From JANMZR01 sp031383555 (GTDB lineage Bacteria; Bacteroidota; Bacteroidia; Cytophagales; Spirosomataceae), in contig JANMZR010000076.1 of NCBI GenBank assembly GCA_031383555.1, positions 1-20,836 of the forward strand: a stretch of 20,836 nt of DNA. The letters run 5' to 3'. The position numbers and the translations under genes are program-made. Positions 1 through 7,513 of this stretch are shown one piece after another; the stretch's first letter is position 1; each line of letters starts with the position of its first letter. Below the pieces are notes generated by a model. That model worked only from the letters and a program-made list of their open reading frames with translations, was not told the origin of the DNA and did no database searches.

Positions 1-297
1 CTTTTCATGAATGATCCGGAAACAGAAGGAATTGTAATGATAGGTGAGATTGGCGGAGGTATGGAAGCAGAAGCTGCTCGTTGGATCAAAGCAGATGGTA
101 ATAGAAAACCAGTAGTTGGATTTATTGCTGGGCAAACAGCACCAAAAGGCCGAAGAATGGGTCATGCAGGGGCTATTATCGGTGGTGCTGATGATACAGC
201 AATTGCAAAAATGAAAATAATGGCTGATTGTGGTATTCATGTTGTAAACTCACCTGCCGATATAGGTTCTACAATGTTGATTGCTTTGAATAGATAG
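1..297 (+). CDS. sucD: Succinate-CoA ligase (ADP-forming) alpha subunit, C-terminal part
   Basis: Partial gene: the reading frame is open to the left edge, so the 5' part (CoA-binding Rossmann fold) is missing. The visible ~98 codons are the ligase-CoA domain. They show the segment GIVMIGEIGG and the motif GHAGAI, whose histidine (codon at 163-165) is the phospho-histidine carrier in this family. The enzyme interconverts succinyl-CoA and succinate with formation of a nucleoside triphosphate, as a cytoplasmic step of the TCA cycle, together with a beta subunit (SucC) not seen here. The frame ends at TAG 295-297 and a hairpin with a T-run follows about 60 nt later. The family assignment is firm. 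ADP versus GDP specificity cannot be told from this subunit fragment. Confidence 0.95.
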   Translation, partial: LFMNDPETEGIVMIGEIGGGMEAEAARWIKADGNRKPVVGFIAGQTAPKGRRMGHAGAIIGGADDTAIAKMKIMADCGIHVVNSPADIGSTMLIALNR

Positions 298-319
298 TTT
301 TATTAGCTATTTCATTCCA

Positions 320-1552
320 ATGAAAAATATATTCCAAAGTATTTTTTTAGAAAAATTAAGACCTGCCTATAAGCTTTATAATGGCAGGTTTATTTTTTTG
401 GTTTTAGTTAGCCTCAACTTATTAAGATTAAACAGTGCTTATTCAATTGAGCCAAAACTTAAAGAAAACTATAATATTGTTAAAGATTTGAGTGATGAAT
501 GGCTGGTTTATGAAAAAAAATATAAAGAATTTGTCCCCTTTTTGAAATCTCGCCATTATAATTATAAATCAATTAACCAAAATTTAGAAATTGAAAATTA
601 CAAGGGATATCATCTTTTCTTATATAGCCCATCCGAATCCTATTTATTTTTAAATGGAAATTATGACAAAAGATTACCAAATACAAAATGGTTTGAAATG
701 AATTTGGACAGTTTATCCAAAATAAATAAATACCCCTCAAAAATATTATTGACAGTTTTTTGTCGACAACCCAAATTGGATGAATTGAAGCTATTTATTG
801 TTTATAAAAGTTCAAAAAATATAGTATCTTTTTCCGGCGATAATAACGATAAAACTGCCTTAAAATCCAGAAAATTTTCAAATTTTAAAAATTTTGCAAT
901 AATATTATCTATGATTTTATTGGGTTTTACTACCTTTTTATATAATTTCCAGGATAGGTTACTTGCAAAATATATCAATTTAAAAGATCTTTTCACATTT
1001 AGATACAGGACAGAATCAATTATTGTAAATCGTCCTTTTGAAATTGGTAATATTTTATTTATGATTATTCTAAGCATGAGTATTGCATTAACATTGCTTG
1101 TTTTAGACTATAATTTTATCAATGTTTTACCGTATCAAATTATAAAAACTATTAATCCCAATTTAATTATTTTAATTGGCCAGTTTTTTAATTTAAGTTT
1201 TTTAATTTTTATAGCATTTGTTTTAAAATATTTTTTTATTGCGATAGTAGGAAACTTATATCAACTTGAAAAAATCACAAATATCCATTTCTTTAAAATA
1301 TTGCAAGCTACAGGCATTTTTATAATGCTTTTACTATTGACTATAGTGTTAATCTTAAAATTCCCTGTGATTAATTTGCAAAATAATAGTTCATTTTTCA
1401 TAATTTTTATAATAAGTTTTTTTTTTACAAGGCTTTTTTTACTGTTTTTCATCATAATTAAAGCTAATCCAGTCAAAAGTATATATTTATTTTCGTACCT
1501 TTGTATCGTAGAATTAATCCCAATTCTGATTGGGATTAGATTTGCAATATGA
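320..1552 (+). CDS. DUF4271-family integral membrane protein
   Basis: A 410-residue protein with an apparent N-terminal signal or anchor segment (residues ~23-41) and a soluble, lysine- and tyrosine-rich part to ~190. About six membrane segments follow, at roughly 191-210, 243-262, 281-311, 331-349, 358-379 and 388-408. The C-terminal membrane region and its position directly before a hemD-like gene fit the DUF4271 family of Bacteroidota, whose function is unknown. I see no catalytic motif. The start is uncertain. The ATG at 320 lies upstream of the sucD terminator hairpin (361-399), which would then be coding. An in-frame TTG at 398 would still leave a short hydrophobic leader (VLVSLNLL), and the next in-frame ATG is far downstream. 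Base composition is very AT-rich, as is usual for membrane proteins in this genome. Confidence 0.7.
   Translation: MKNIFQSIFLEKLRPAYKLYNGRFIFLVLVSLNLLRLNSAYSIEPKLKENYNIVKDLSDEWLVYEKKYKEFVPFLKSRHYNYKSINQNLEIENYKGYHLFLYSPSESYLFLNGNYDKRLPNTKWFEMNLDSLSKINKYPSKILLTVFCRQPKLDELKLFIVYKSSKNIVSFSGDNNDKTALKSRKFSNFKNFAIILSMILLGFTTFLYNFQDRLLAKYINLKDLFTFRYRTESIIVNRPFEIGNILFMIILSMSIALTLLVLDYNFINVLPYQIIKTINPNLIILIGQFFNLSFLIFIAFVLKYFFIAIVGNLYQLEKITNIHFFKILQATGIFIMLLLLTIVLILKFPVINLQNNSSFFIIFIISFFFTRLFLLFFIIIKANPVKSIYLFSYLCIVELIPILIGIRFAI
361..399 (+). terminator. Intrinsic terminator downstream of sucD
   Basis: ACCTGCC (361-367) pairs with GGCAGGT (383-389). An inner TATAA (368-372) and TTATA (376-380) extend the stem over a GCT loop, with only an AT bulge. 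A T-rich tail (389-399) follows directly. This looks like the rho-independent end of the sucD transcript. It lies inside the 5' part of the longest reading of the next gene (ATG at 320), which puts that start in doubt. Confidence 0.75.
1496..1503 (+). promoter_or_regulatory. Possible Bacteroidota -7 promoter element for hemD
   Basis: TACCTTTG fits the Bacteroidota -7 consensus TAnnTTTG. It lies about 115 nt before the hemD ATG, within the last codons of the DUF4271 gene. No convincing TTTG -33 element is seen 19-21 nt upstream, so this is a weak call from one motif only. Confidence 0.25.
1515..1538 (+). repeat. Perfect 10-bp hairpin at the 3' end of the DUF4271 coding region
   Basis: TAATCCCAAT (1515-1524) and ATTGGGATTA (1529-1538) form a perfect inverted repeat around a TCTG loop. 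It is inside the coding region, codes for alternating hydrophobic residues, and has no T-run after it, so it is not a standard terminator. It lies just downstream of the possible hemD -7 element (1496-1503) and could be part of that gene's 5' leader. Confidence 0.45.
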
Positions 1553-1618
1553 CTTTACTAAATTTAGTTAGGTCTTAAAATAGAATATATTCCTTAAATA
1601 ATTCTAGAGTAGATATTA

Positions 1619-2404
1619 ATGAGTGAATCTGCAATAAATTTCAATTCTGAAAGGCTAAATAAGGTAAAAAGTATACTGGTATCACAAGCCCGACCCACTG
1701 ATGATAAATCACCCTATTTTGAAATAGAAAAAAAATATGGAATAAAGGTCGATTTTAGAGCTTTTATTCAGATTGACGGTATTCCTTTCAAAGAGTTCAG
1801 AAAAGAAAAAATAAATATACTAGATTATACAGCTATTATTTTCACAAGTAGAAACGCTGTTGATCATTTTTTTAGAATGTGTAAAGAGGCTCGTGTTGAA
1901 GTCCCAACTGACATGAAGTACTTCTGTATAACTGAACAAACTTCCAATTATTTACAGAAATACATAGTAATTAGAAAAAGAAAGATTTTTACAGGTACAA
2001 AAACTTCTGCTGAACTACTTGAACTAATTAAAAAAAATAGAAATGAAAATTTTCTATTCCCATGTTCTGATAAACGTCGTAACGAAATTCCCGGTTTTAT
2101 GGATACCAACGGTCTTCAACTTACAGAAGCTGTAATGTATAATACTGTAGCGGCCGACTTATCAGACCTTGAAGAGGTATTTTATGATATAATTGCTTTT
2201 TTTAGCCCTTCTGGTATTGATTCTTTATTCAAAAATTTTCCAGATTTCAAACAAAACAAAACTAGAATTGCAGCTTTTGGACCAACCACAGCTCAAGCAG
2301 TTATTGATGCAGGATTGATATTGGACATAGAAGCACCTTTACCAAATGCGCCTTCTATGACAGGTGCATTGGAATTTTATATTAAAAAATCAAATAATAT
2401 TTAA
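1619..2404 (+). CDS. hemD: Uroporphyrinogen-III synthase (HemD-like)
   Basis: 261 residues, the usual size for the family. Features fitting a HemD fold are ILVSQARP near residue 19, the strand-helix segment FTSRNAVDHF (75-84), FSPSGIDSLF (195-204) and AFGPTTAQAV (219-228), followed by a proline-rich PNAPSMTGAL (242-251). The FTSRNAV, FSPSGID and GPTTAQA segments match those around the active cleft of HemD proteins. The enzyme cyclises hydroxymethylbilane with inversion of ring D, giving uroporphyrinogen III for heme and siroheme; it is cytoplasmic. HemD is poorly conserved, so the call rests on these segments and on Bacteroidota context (DUF4271 before it, porP/gldK after it). The ATG follows a 66-nt gap and no Shine-Dalgarno is visible. 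Confidence 0.85.
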   Translation: MSESAINFNSERLNKVKSILVSQARPTDDKSPYFEIEKKYGIKVDFRAFIQIDGIPFKEFRKEKINILDYTAIIFTSRNAVDHFFRMCKEARVEVPTDMKYFCITEQTSNYLQKYIVIRKRKIFTGTKTSAELLELIKKNRNENFLFPCSDKRRNEIPGFMDTNGLQLTEAVMYNTVAADLSDLEEVFYDIIAFFSPSGIDSLFKNFPDFKQNKTRIAAFGPTTAQAVIDAGLILDIEAPLPNAPSMTGALEFYIKKSNNI

Positions 2405-2447
2405 TTTTGGATGCTTAATCCGACAATTTTAAGCTGATGGAATCGTT

Positions 2448-2485
2448 TCTAACAATATTTATGTTAGATTTATTTAAATTTTTTC
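2448..2485 (+). terminator. Probable terminator after hemD
   Basis: TCTAACA (2448-2454) pairs with TGTTAGA (2462-2468) over a 7-nt loop and is followed by a T-rich stretch (2469-2485). The stem is short and has only two G-C pairs, so termination may be weak and some read-through into porP is possible. Confidence 0.4.
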
Positions 2486-2495
2486 TATTTAATCA

Positions 2496-3464
2496 ATGGC
2501 CCAACGAATTCTGATTTTAATTTCATTTTGTATTTCAATTTCAGAACTGGCATTTTCCCAACAAGATCCACAGTTTAGCCAATATTATTTTAACCAACAG
2601 TTTTATAATCCTTCAGTAGTATCTGGCGAATTTTTACCGAAAGTACAATTACTTCATAGAAGCCAATACATTGGTTATACAAGTAATTTTGATAATGGTG
2701 GTATTTTAAATACTCAGCTCATTAGCTTTCAAATGCCACTCTTAAAATCTAAATCAGGGATTGGTATTGTAATAATAAATGATCAAGCTGGCTTGGAGCA
2801 AAATAATCAAGTAAAATTTTCTTATGGGAAAAATTTGAAAATTGCGTCAGGCTCTTTGTCTGTAGGTGTTTCAGCAGGCTTTTATAATAAATCCTTTTCC
2901 AATGACTTTAGGCCAAGGGAAGTTGCAGACCAGAGCATACCTTCTGGAGGTTTTAGTCAAATTAAGCCCGATTTTGGAATTGGTGTTAATTATTCAAATA
3001 AATTTCTTTTTGGGAGCTTGAGTATAAATCATATCAATAGCCCAAAATTTGATTTTGGAGCTGATGTTGGCAATAATGTAATAAATAGGAATGTTATTGG
3101 TTTATTTGGATTAAAATTACCAGTTAATTCAAAAATTGAAATAAGTCCCAATTTTCTTTTTAGGTCAGATTTATTAAGTTATAATATCGAAGGAGGTGTA
3201 TTAGTAGATTTTGCAAATAAATATTGGTTTGGCGCTAATTATCGAAAACAAGATGCTGCTATATTAATGGCCGGGATTAGCTTAATGAATAATAATGCTT
3301 TAAAACTAGGCTTCGCCTATGATATAATCACAAACCAAACTGCTATAAAATCAAATTCAACATTAGAGATTATGGCTAGCTATAATATTGGGAATAAAAC
3401 ACCAAAAGCATCAAAAGTGCCTTTAAAAATTCCGATAATTAGAACACCTAGATATAGACATTAG
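2496..3464 (+). CDS. porP: PorP/SprF-family type IX secretion outer-membrane protein
   Basis: 322 residues with a signal peptide (hydrophobic core ~5-16, likely cleavage after ...LAFS at 21). The mature start QQDPQFSQYYFNQQFYNPS is typical of the PorP/SprF family. The rest alternates short amphipathic strands (FGIGVNYSNKFLFGSLSI and similar), as expected for a beta-barrel. The C-terminus ends in a basic TPRYRH tail, as in the PorP proteins encoded next to gldK. Family members sit in the outer membrane, are needed for T9SS secretion and, in gliding species, link to SprB-type adhesins. The gene starts the cluster porP-gldK-gldL-gldM-gldN, though a 286-nt gap with possible promoter elements separates it from gldK. 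Genomes often carry many PorP paralogues. The gldK linkage makes this the core copy. Confidence 0.92.
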   Translation: MAQRILILISFCISISELAFSQQDPQFSQYYFNQQFYNPSVVSGEFLPKVQLLHRSQYIGYTSNFDNGGILNTQLISFQMPLLKSKSGIGIVIINDQAGLEQNNQVKFSYGKNLKIASGSLSVGVSAGFYNKSFSNDFRPREVADQSIPSGGFSQIKPDFGIGVNYSNKFLFGSLSINHINSPKFDFGADVGNNVINRNVIGLFGLKLPVNSKIEISPNFLFRSDLLSYNIEGGVLVDFANKYWFGANYRKQDAAILMAGISLMNNNALKLGFAYDIITNQTAIKSNSTLEIMASYNIGNKTPKASKVPLKIPIIRTPRYRH

Positions 3465-3571
3465 CTCGTTTAATTAATTTGGCTTAATTATTGATAGTAA
3501 TAGGTTTAAAAATAATAACTCTCATCAATTTATTGTTTTTTGTATTACTCTTAATAAAAATTTAGCTGTAA

Positions 3572-3626
3572 TTTGTTAAAAGAGAGAATCATAATTTGAT
3601 AAATATTATATTTGTATTTATTATTG
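3572..3626 (+). promoter_or_regulatory. Possible promoter region for gldKLMN
   Basis: The 286-nt porP-gldK gap (3465-3750) is very AT-rich. It holds TATATTTG (3607-3614), a match to the -7 consensus TAnnTTTG, but without a -33 TTTG at the proper distance. It also holds a pair TTTG (3595-3598) and TATTATTG (3619-3626) with a 20-nt spacer but one mismatch in the -7 box. Either could drive gldK. Nothing else recognisable is in the gap apart from a five-codon mini-ORF (3731-3748) ending 2 nt before the gldK ATG. Confidence 0.3.
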
Positions 3627-3750
3627 TTAAATCAATTGTTTGAATGAATTCAAACACACCAATTAACACATTTTTTTAAAATATCATTAATGCATACAAT
3701 ATTGGAAGTTAAATTCGTTTTAACTACTAAATGAAAAACAAAAGTTAGTT

Positions 3751-4890
3751 ATGGATCTTAATATGAAATTGAAAAGGCTAGTAATATATTTTGGTTTAAT
3801 AATCCCAATTTTTTTGCAAGGCTGCAGTCTATTTTCCAAAGGGGGTTCTGATAAAAGCCCAAAATCTGGCAAATCAAATACTTCATCTCGTGCAAACTCT
3901 GGTGGAAAAGGAGGTAAAAAAGGAAGCCCGAAAAAAGGAGAGGTTGGAGTTTCTAATGGCGAAATTACAGCCACGTCTAGAAAAGGATGGAAGCAAACAA
4001 CACCCTATGGTATGGTTTTAGTACCTTCTGGATCGTTTATGATGGGACAAGCTGACGAAGACATAGCTTCATCTCAGATAAATCTCAATAAAAGAGTTAC
4101 TGTTAGCCAATTTTATATGGATGATACTGAAATATCAAATAATGAATACCGACAATTTGTAAATGCAATGTATGCTGATTCGGTACAGGTGCTTGGTGAA
4201 GAATGGATAACAAAGAATATTTACCCTGATACAACTGTTTGGAAAAATGACTTTACTTACCATAATGGTGACCCAATGACTGAATATTATTTTTCGGCAC
4301 CAGCTTTCGATATGTACCCAGTAGTTGGAGTAAGCTGGAAAGCTGCTAAATATTTTGCCCAATGGCGTACAAATATTTTGAACGAATACCGCTCCACTGA
4401 AGGCTTATATAAATCCCCGAGATTCCGATTGCCAACTGAGGCTGAGTGGGAGTGGAGCGCAAGAGGAGGAAAAGCTACAGCCAAATATCCTTGGGGTGGT
4501 CCTTATATTGCTAACGGAAAAGGTTGCCTATTAGCAAACTTCAAGCCAAATAGAGGTAATTATGATGCTGATGGATACGCCTACACTGCACCAGTAAATC
4601 AGTTTGGTCCCAACGATTTCGGATTATACAATATGTCGGGTAATGTTGCAGAGTGGACCAATGATGCATACGCTGCCAATGCAAGTGTAGTGGCTTGGGA
4701 CCTAAACCCAGATATGTCAAGTGATAATGAACCTAGAAAAATTGTAAGAGGTGGATCTTGGAAAGACGTAGCCTATTACCTTGAAACAGGTACTCGTACA
4801 TTCGAATATGATGATGCAAAAAGGTCATATATTGGTTTCAGATGTGTAATGACACATTTGGGTCGATCATCAGGAAAAGAATTTAAGTAA
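3751..4890 (+). CDS. gldK: T9SS outer-membrane-associated lipoprotein GldK (PorK)
   Basis: 379 residues. A lipoprotein signal peptide ends in the lipobox LQGC (Cys25). A basic, Ser/Gly/Lys-rich linker follows (~29-67), then an FGE-sulfatase (formylglycine-generating-enzyme-like) domain (~85-368). That domain shows GMVLVPSGSFMMG (87-99), RLPTEAEWEW (226-235), NMSGNVAEW (294-302), RGGSWKD (333-339) and IGFRC (361-365). GldK is a lipoprotein that builds the large periplasmic ring of the T9SS with GldN. The FGE-like fold is thought to be structural there. It is shorter than the ~460-490 residues I recall for GldK/PorK of other species, although all FGE-like core motifs are present. ATG 3751 is used; Met5 (3763) would give a more conventional signal peptide. 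The neighbours porP and gldLMN make the assignment firm. Confidence 0.95.
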   Translation: MDLNMKLKRLVIYFGLIIPIFLQGCSLFSKGGSDKSPKSGKSNTSSRANSGGKGGKKGSPKKGEVGVSNGEITATSRKGWKQTTPYGMVLVPSGSFMMGQADEDIASSQINLNKRVTVSQFYMDDTEISNNEYRQFVNAMYADSVQVLGEEWITKNIYPDTTVWKNDFTYHNGDPMTEYYFSAPAFDMYPVVGVSWKAAKYFAQWRTNILNEYRSTEGLYKSPRFRLPTEAEWEWSARGGKATAKYPWGGPYIANGKGCLLANFKPNRGNYDADGYAYTAPVNQFGPNDFGLYNMSGNVAEWTNDAYAANASVVAWDLNPDMSSDNEPRKIVRGGSWKDVAYYLETGTRTFEYDDAKRSYIGFRCVMTHLGRSSGKEFK

Positions 4891-4908
4891 AAATAATTCA
4901 ATAAATAG

Positions 4909-4943
4909 AAGTGAGGATATTTTGAAAAGTATGCTCACTTTTT
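4909..4943 (+). terminator. Hairpin plus T-run between gldK and gldL
   Basis: AAGTGAG (4909-4915) pairs with CTCACTT (4934-4940). After one G-G mismatch the stem continues with ATATTT/AAAGTAT-like pairing (4917-4932), and a run of five Ts (4939-4943) ends it. By form it is an intrinsic terminator. Within a co-directional operon it could act as a partial terminator or processing site that sets the ratio of GldK to GldLMN. Confidence 0.6.
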
Positions 4944-4987
4944 CATAATTTTAATCAATTTTAATAATCCCTAAATTTTTGTTCAAA

Positions 4988-5767
4988 ATGACTGGAAAAA
5001 AAAGTGTTTTTTTTGATAAAGTTTTACCTACTCTTTATTCTGTAGGAGCTGCTGTGGTAATATTTGGTGCATGGGCCAAAATACTACATAAAGATTTTGC
5101 AGACATAATGCTTACAATTGGTTTGTTAACTGAAGCTGCAATTTTCTTAACATTTGCATTTCAATCTTATTTTCAAGATAATAGAGAATATGCTTGGGAA
5201 AAAGTGTATCCTGAATTAGCAGAAAACGCACCCGCTGCTGTAGGAAAAAACCTTACTGCAAAAATGGATGCGGCTTTATCCAATGCAGAATTTAACCCCG
5301 ATATTTTTAATAATTTGCAAAAAGGAATGACTAGCCTTACTGAGACAGTTAGTAAAATCGGAGATATCACTGATGCAACAGTAGCCACCAACGATTATGC
5401 TAAAAATGTAAAAACTGCTGCGGGTTCAATGGTAGAAATGAATAAAGCCTATGGTGTTACCATGGCGGCAATGAACGAGATGGCCTCAGCCTCAACTGAT
5501 GCCAATGAATATAGAACGCAATTTGCTGAAGTTACCAAGAAAATGGGAGCTCTCAATGCTGTTTATGAGTTAGAGCTTCAAGATACTAACAAACACTTAA
5601 AAGCTATGAACGCTTTTTATGGCAACCTAACTTCAGCAATGGAAAATATGGCTGATGCCGGAAAAGATACTCAACAATTTAAAAATGAGTTAGCAAAATT
5701 AACAAGTAACCTTTCTTCTCTTAACGGAGTTTACGGCAGTATGCTTACAGCCATGAAGGGTAACTAA
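4988..5767 (+). CDS. gldL: T9SS/gliding motor inner-membrane protein GldL (PorL)
   Basis: 259 residues from the ATG at 4988; the TTG nine bases upstream is a poorer start. Two membrane helices are at ~15-33 (YSVGAAVVIFGAWAKIL) and ~38-59 (IMLTIGLLTEAAIFLTFAF). TM2 carries Glu49 in LTEAAIF and TM1 ends in KILH, residues of the kind implicated in the proton path of GldL. GldL and GldM form the inner-membrane motor that turns proton motive force into motion for secretion and gliding. The cytoplasmic part is helical and contains a gap-free internal repeat: 150-197 resembles 206-253 (EMNKAYG/AMNAFYG ... LNAVY/LNGVY, offset 56). A 131-nt AT-rich gap without a clear terminator precedes gldM. Confidence 0.95.
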   Translation: MTGKKSVFFDKVLPTLYSVGAAVVIFGAWAKILHKDFADIMLTIGLLTEAAIFLTFAFQSYFQDNREYAWEKVYPELAENAPAAVGKNLTAKMDAALSNAEFNPDIFNNLQKGMTSLTETVSKIGDITDATVATNDYAKNVKTAAGSMVEMNKAYGVTMAAMNEMASASTDANEYRTQFAEVTKKMGALNAVYELELQDTNKHLKAMNAFYGNLTSAMENMADAGKDTQQFKNELAKLTSNLSSLNGVYGSMLTAMKGN

Positions 5768-5898
5768 TCAAATGGCAAAATTCAATTAAAAGAATTTTAG
5801 ATGAAACCTAAATTGAATTAATTGTTTGATTTTGATTTATGCTTAAAAAATTAAATTTTTATTTTAAACTCATTTTTATACTATTAAAGAATTAAAAA

Positions 5899-7491
5899 AT
5901 GGCAGGACATAAAGATACTCCCAGGCAGAAAATGATTGGGATGATGTATTTGGTTTTGACAGCTTTGCTTGCATTGCAGGTAAGTTCGTCGATTCTTCAA
6001 AAATTCATGTTATTAAATAATAGCGTTGAGCAAGCGAATGGATCGGCCAATGAAAAAAACCAAAATTCAATTCGAAGTATTAAGGAAGCCGTATCAAAGT
6101 CGAGCAATCCCGCATTATATACTGATGTAGTTGCCAATGCTGATAAGGTTAGAGAACTAGCCAACGCTATGATCACTGAATTGGATGGATTAAAGCAAGA
6201 AATAATCACCTCTAGCGGTGGATTGAATGAACAAGGCAACATCAAAAACCTTTCAGAAGAAGAAAAAGTGGCCATGTTGATGGTAGGTGGAAACAAAAAC
6301 GGGAAAGCTTATGCATTAAAAACAAAATTGAACGGTTATGTTGATAACCTAAAAAAATATGGCGATACTGGAACAGTTTTAGCACCATTGGCATTGGATG
6401 GAAAGGATGACCCTTCTGGTAAAAGTTATGCTGAGCAAGCAACAAAAGATTTTGCCGAGTTCAATTTTGCACAAACACCAGTGCCTGCTGCTTTGGCTGT
6501 TTTAAGTCAAAAGCAATCAGAGGTGAGACGATATGAAAATACTATTTTAGATCAATTGGCGGCTAAAGTTGGTGCTAAAGAAGTGAAATTTGATAAAGTA
6601 TTTGGTATGGTTTCTGCCAAATCAAATACTGTTGTTGCTGGTACACCATTTGAAGCTGAAATGTTTATTGCAGCTTCTTCAAGCGCAATTGTGCCACGTA
6701 TGTCGTTTAATGAATCAGGGTACCCAGTTAAGGATGGCAAAGCACAAATAAAATTCATAGCACAAGGAGGATCATATGATAAAAACGGACTTTCTAAGAG
6801 AGTATATACAGGCACAATATCTTATAATGACCCATCAGGTGGAGCAAAAACAATACCTGTTACTGGTGAATATTTTGTTGCAAAACCTACTTATAACATC
6901 GAATCAGCAACACAACCACCACTTTATTTGGGTTGTGCTAATAGGCTAAGTATTGTAAGTCCAGGCTTAGGTCCGCTATGGAATCCTAGTTTTACAGCGG
7001 AAGGAGCTGACGTAATACCTGGAGGTGAGCGAGGTAAGGTAACAGTTGTACCAACCTCAGCAAAAGTTGCACTTAATGTATTAAATGCGGGGAATAAATT
7101 AGGTACTGAAAACTTTAGAGTGCAAAGAGTACCAAAACCTGATATACAATTAGTAGGTAACGGCTCTCAAATTGACGAAAAAAGAGGAGCTTCTGCTTCT
7201 GCATTAAGAACTTTAACCGTAAAAGCAATAGCCGATGAAAGTTTTAAAAACTTCAACCCTGAAGATGCTCAGTTTAGAATATCAGAAATTGTTGTGTCAC
7301 TGGCACGTGGAGGACGAAGGGTAGACCAAGTTACACTACCAGGTGGTGGAAGTATAGCAGGACTTGCACAACAAGCACAGCCTGGCGATCGTTATGTAAT
7401 AGAAATAAAAGGATGCCAAAGAAAAAGCTTTCGAGGCTCGGTTGAAAATATCAATTTAGGAAATCCAATTAGAAATATTCCATTATACTAA
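5899..7491 (+). CDS. gldM: T9SS/gliding motor protein GldM (PorM)
   Basis: 530 residues, about the usual length. The start TPRQKMIGMMYLVLTALLALQVS gives a short cytoplasmic tail and a single membrane helix (~12-30), the hallmark of GldM. A helical periplasmic domain follows (D1, ~33-223), then beta domains (D2 ~226-324, D3 ~328-412, D4 ~414-530), placed here by comparison with known GldM structures rather than by exact boundaries. GldM threads through the GldL pentamer as a dimer and spans the periplasm to the GldK/GldN ring, passing on motor torque. D3 holds LYLGCANRLSI, a segment typical of the family. The two cysteines (346, 506) are unremarkable. It lies between gldL and gldN, with 22 nt to gldN, so the two are surely co-transcribed. 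Confidence 0.96.
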   Translation: MAGHKDTPRQKMIGMMYLVLTALLALQVSSSILQKFMLLNNSVEQANGSANEKNQNSIRSIKEAVSKSSNPALYTDVVANADKVRELANAMITELDGLKQEIITSSGGLNEQGNIKNLSEEEKVAMLMVGGNKNGKAYALKTKLNGYVDNLKKYGDTGTVLAPLALDGKDDPSGKSYAEQATKDFAEFNFAQTPVPAALAVLSQKQSEVRRYENTILDQLAAKVGAKEVKFDKVFGMVSAKSNTVVAGTPFEAEMFIAASSSAIVPRMSFNESGYPVKDGKAQIKFIAQGGSYDKNGLSKRVYTGTISYNDPSGGAKTIPVTGEYFVAKPTYNIESATQPPLYLGCANRLSIVSPGLGPLWNPSFTAEGADVIPGGERGKVTVVPTSAKVALNVLNAGNKLGTENFRVQRVPKPDIQLVGNGSQIDEKRGASASALRTLTVKAIADESFKNFNPEDAQFRISEIVVSLARGGRRVDQVTLPGGGSIAGLAQQAQPGDRYVIEIKGCQRKSFRGSVENINLGNPIRNIPLY

Positions 7492-7513
7492 TTCATTTAT
7501 TAAAAAAACAAAG

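Noticed and set aside
3731..3748. Five-codon leader peptide (MKNKS) just before gldK
   Set aside because: Too short to support as a gene; no regulatory codon pattern and no attenuator hairpin before gldK.
3720..3974. - strand ORF of 84 codons over the start of gldK
   Set aside because: Antisense shadow of the Gly/Ser/Lys-rich gldK linker; no independent start or family signal.
4979..4987. TTG start for gldL
   Set aside because: The ATG at 4988 gives a typical GldL N-terminus.
5777..5819. Inverted repeats AAAATTC/GAATTTT and AATTCAATT/AATTGAATT between gldL and gldM
   Set aside because: Nearly all A-T, no following T-run; expected by chance in AT-rich intergenic DNA.
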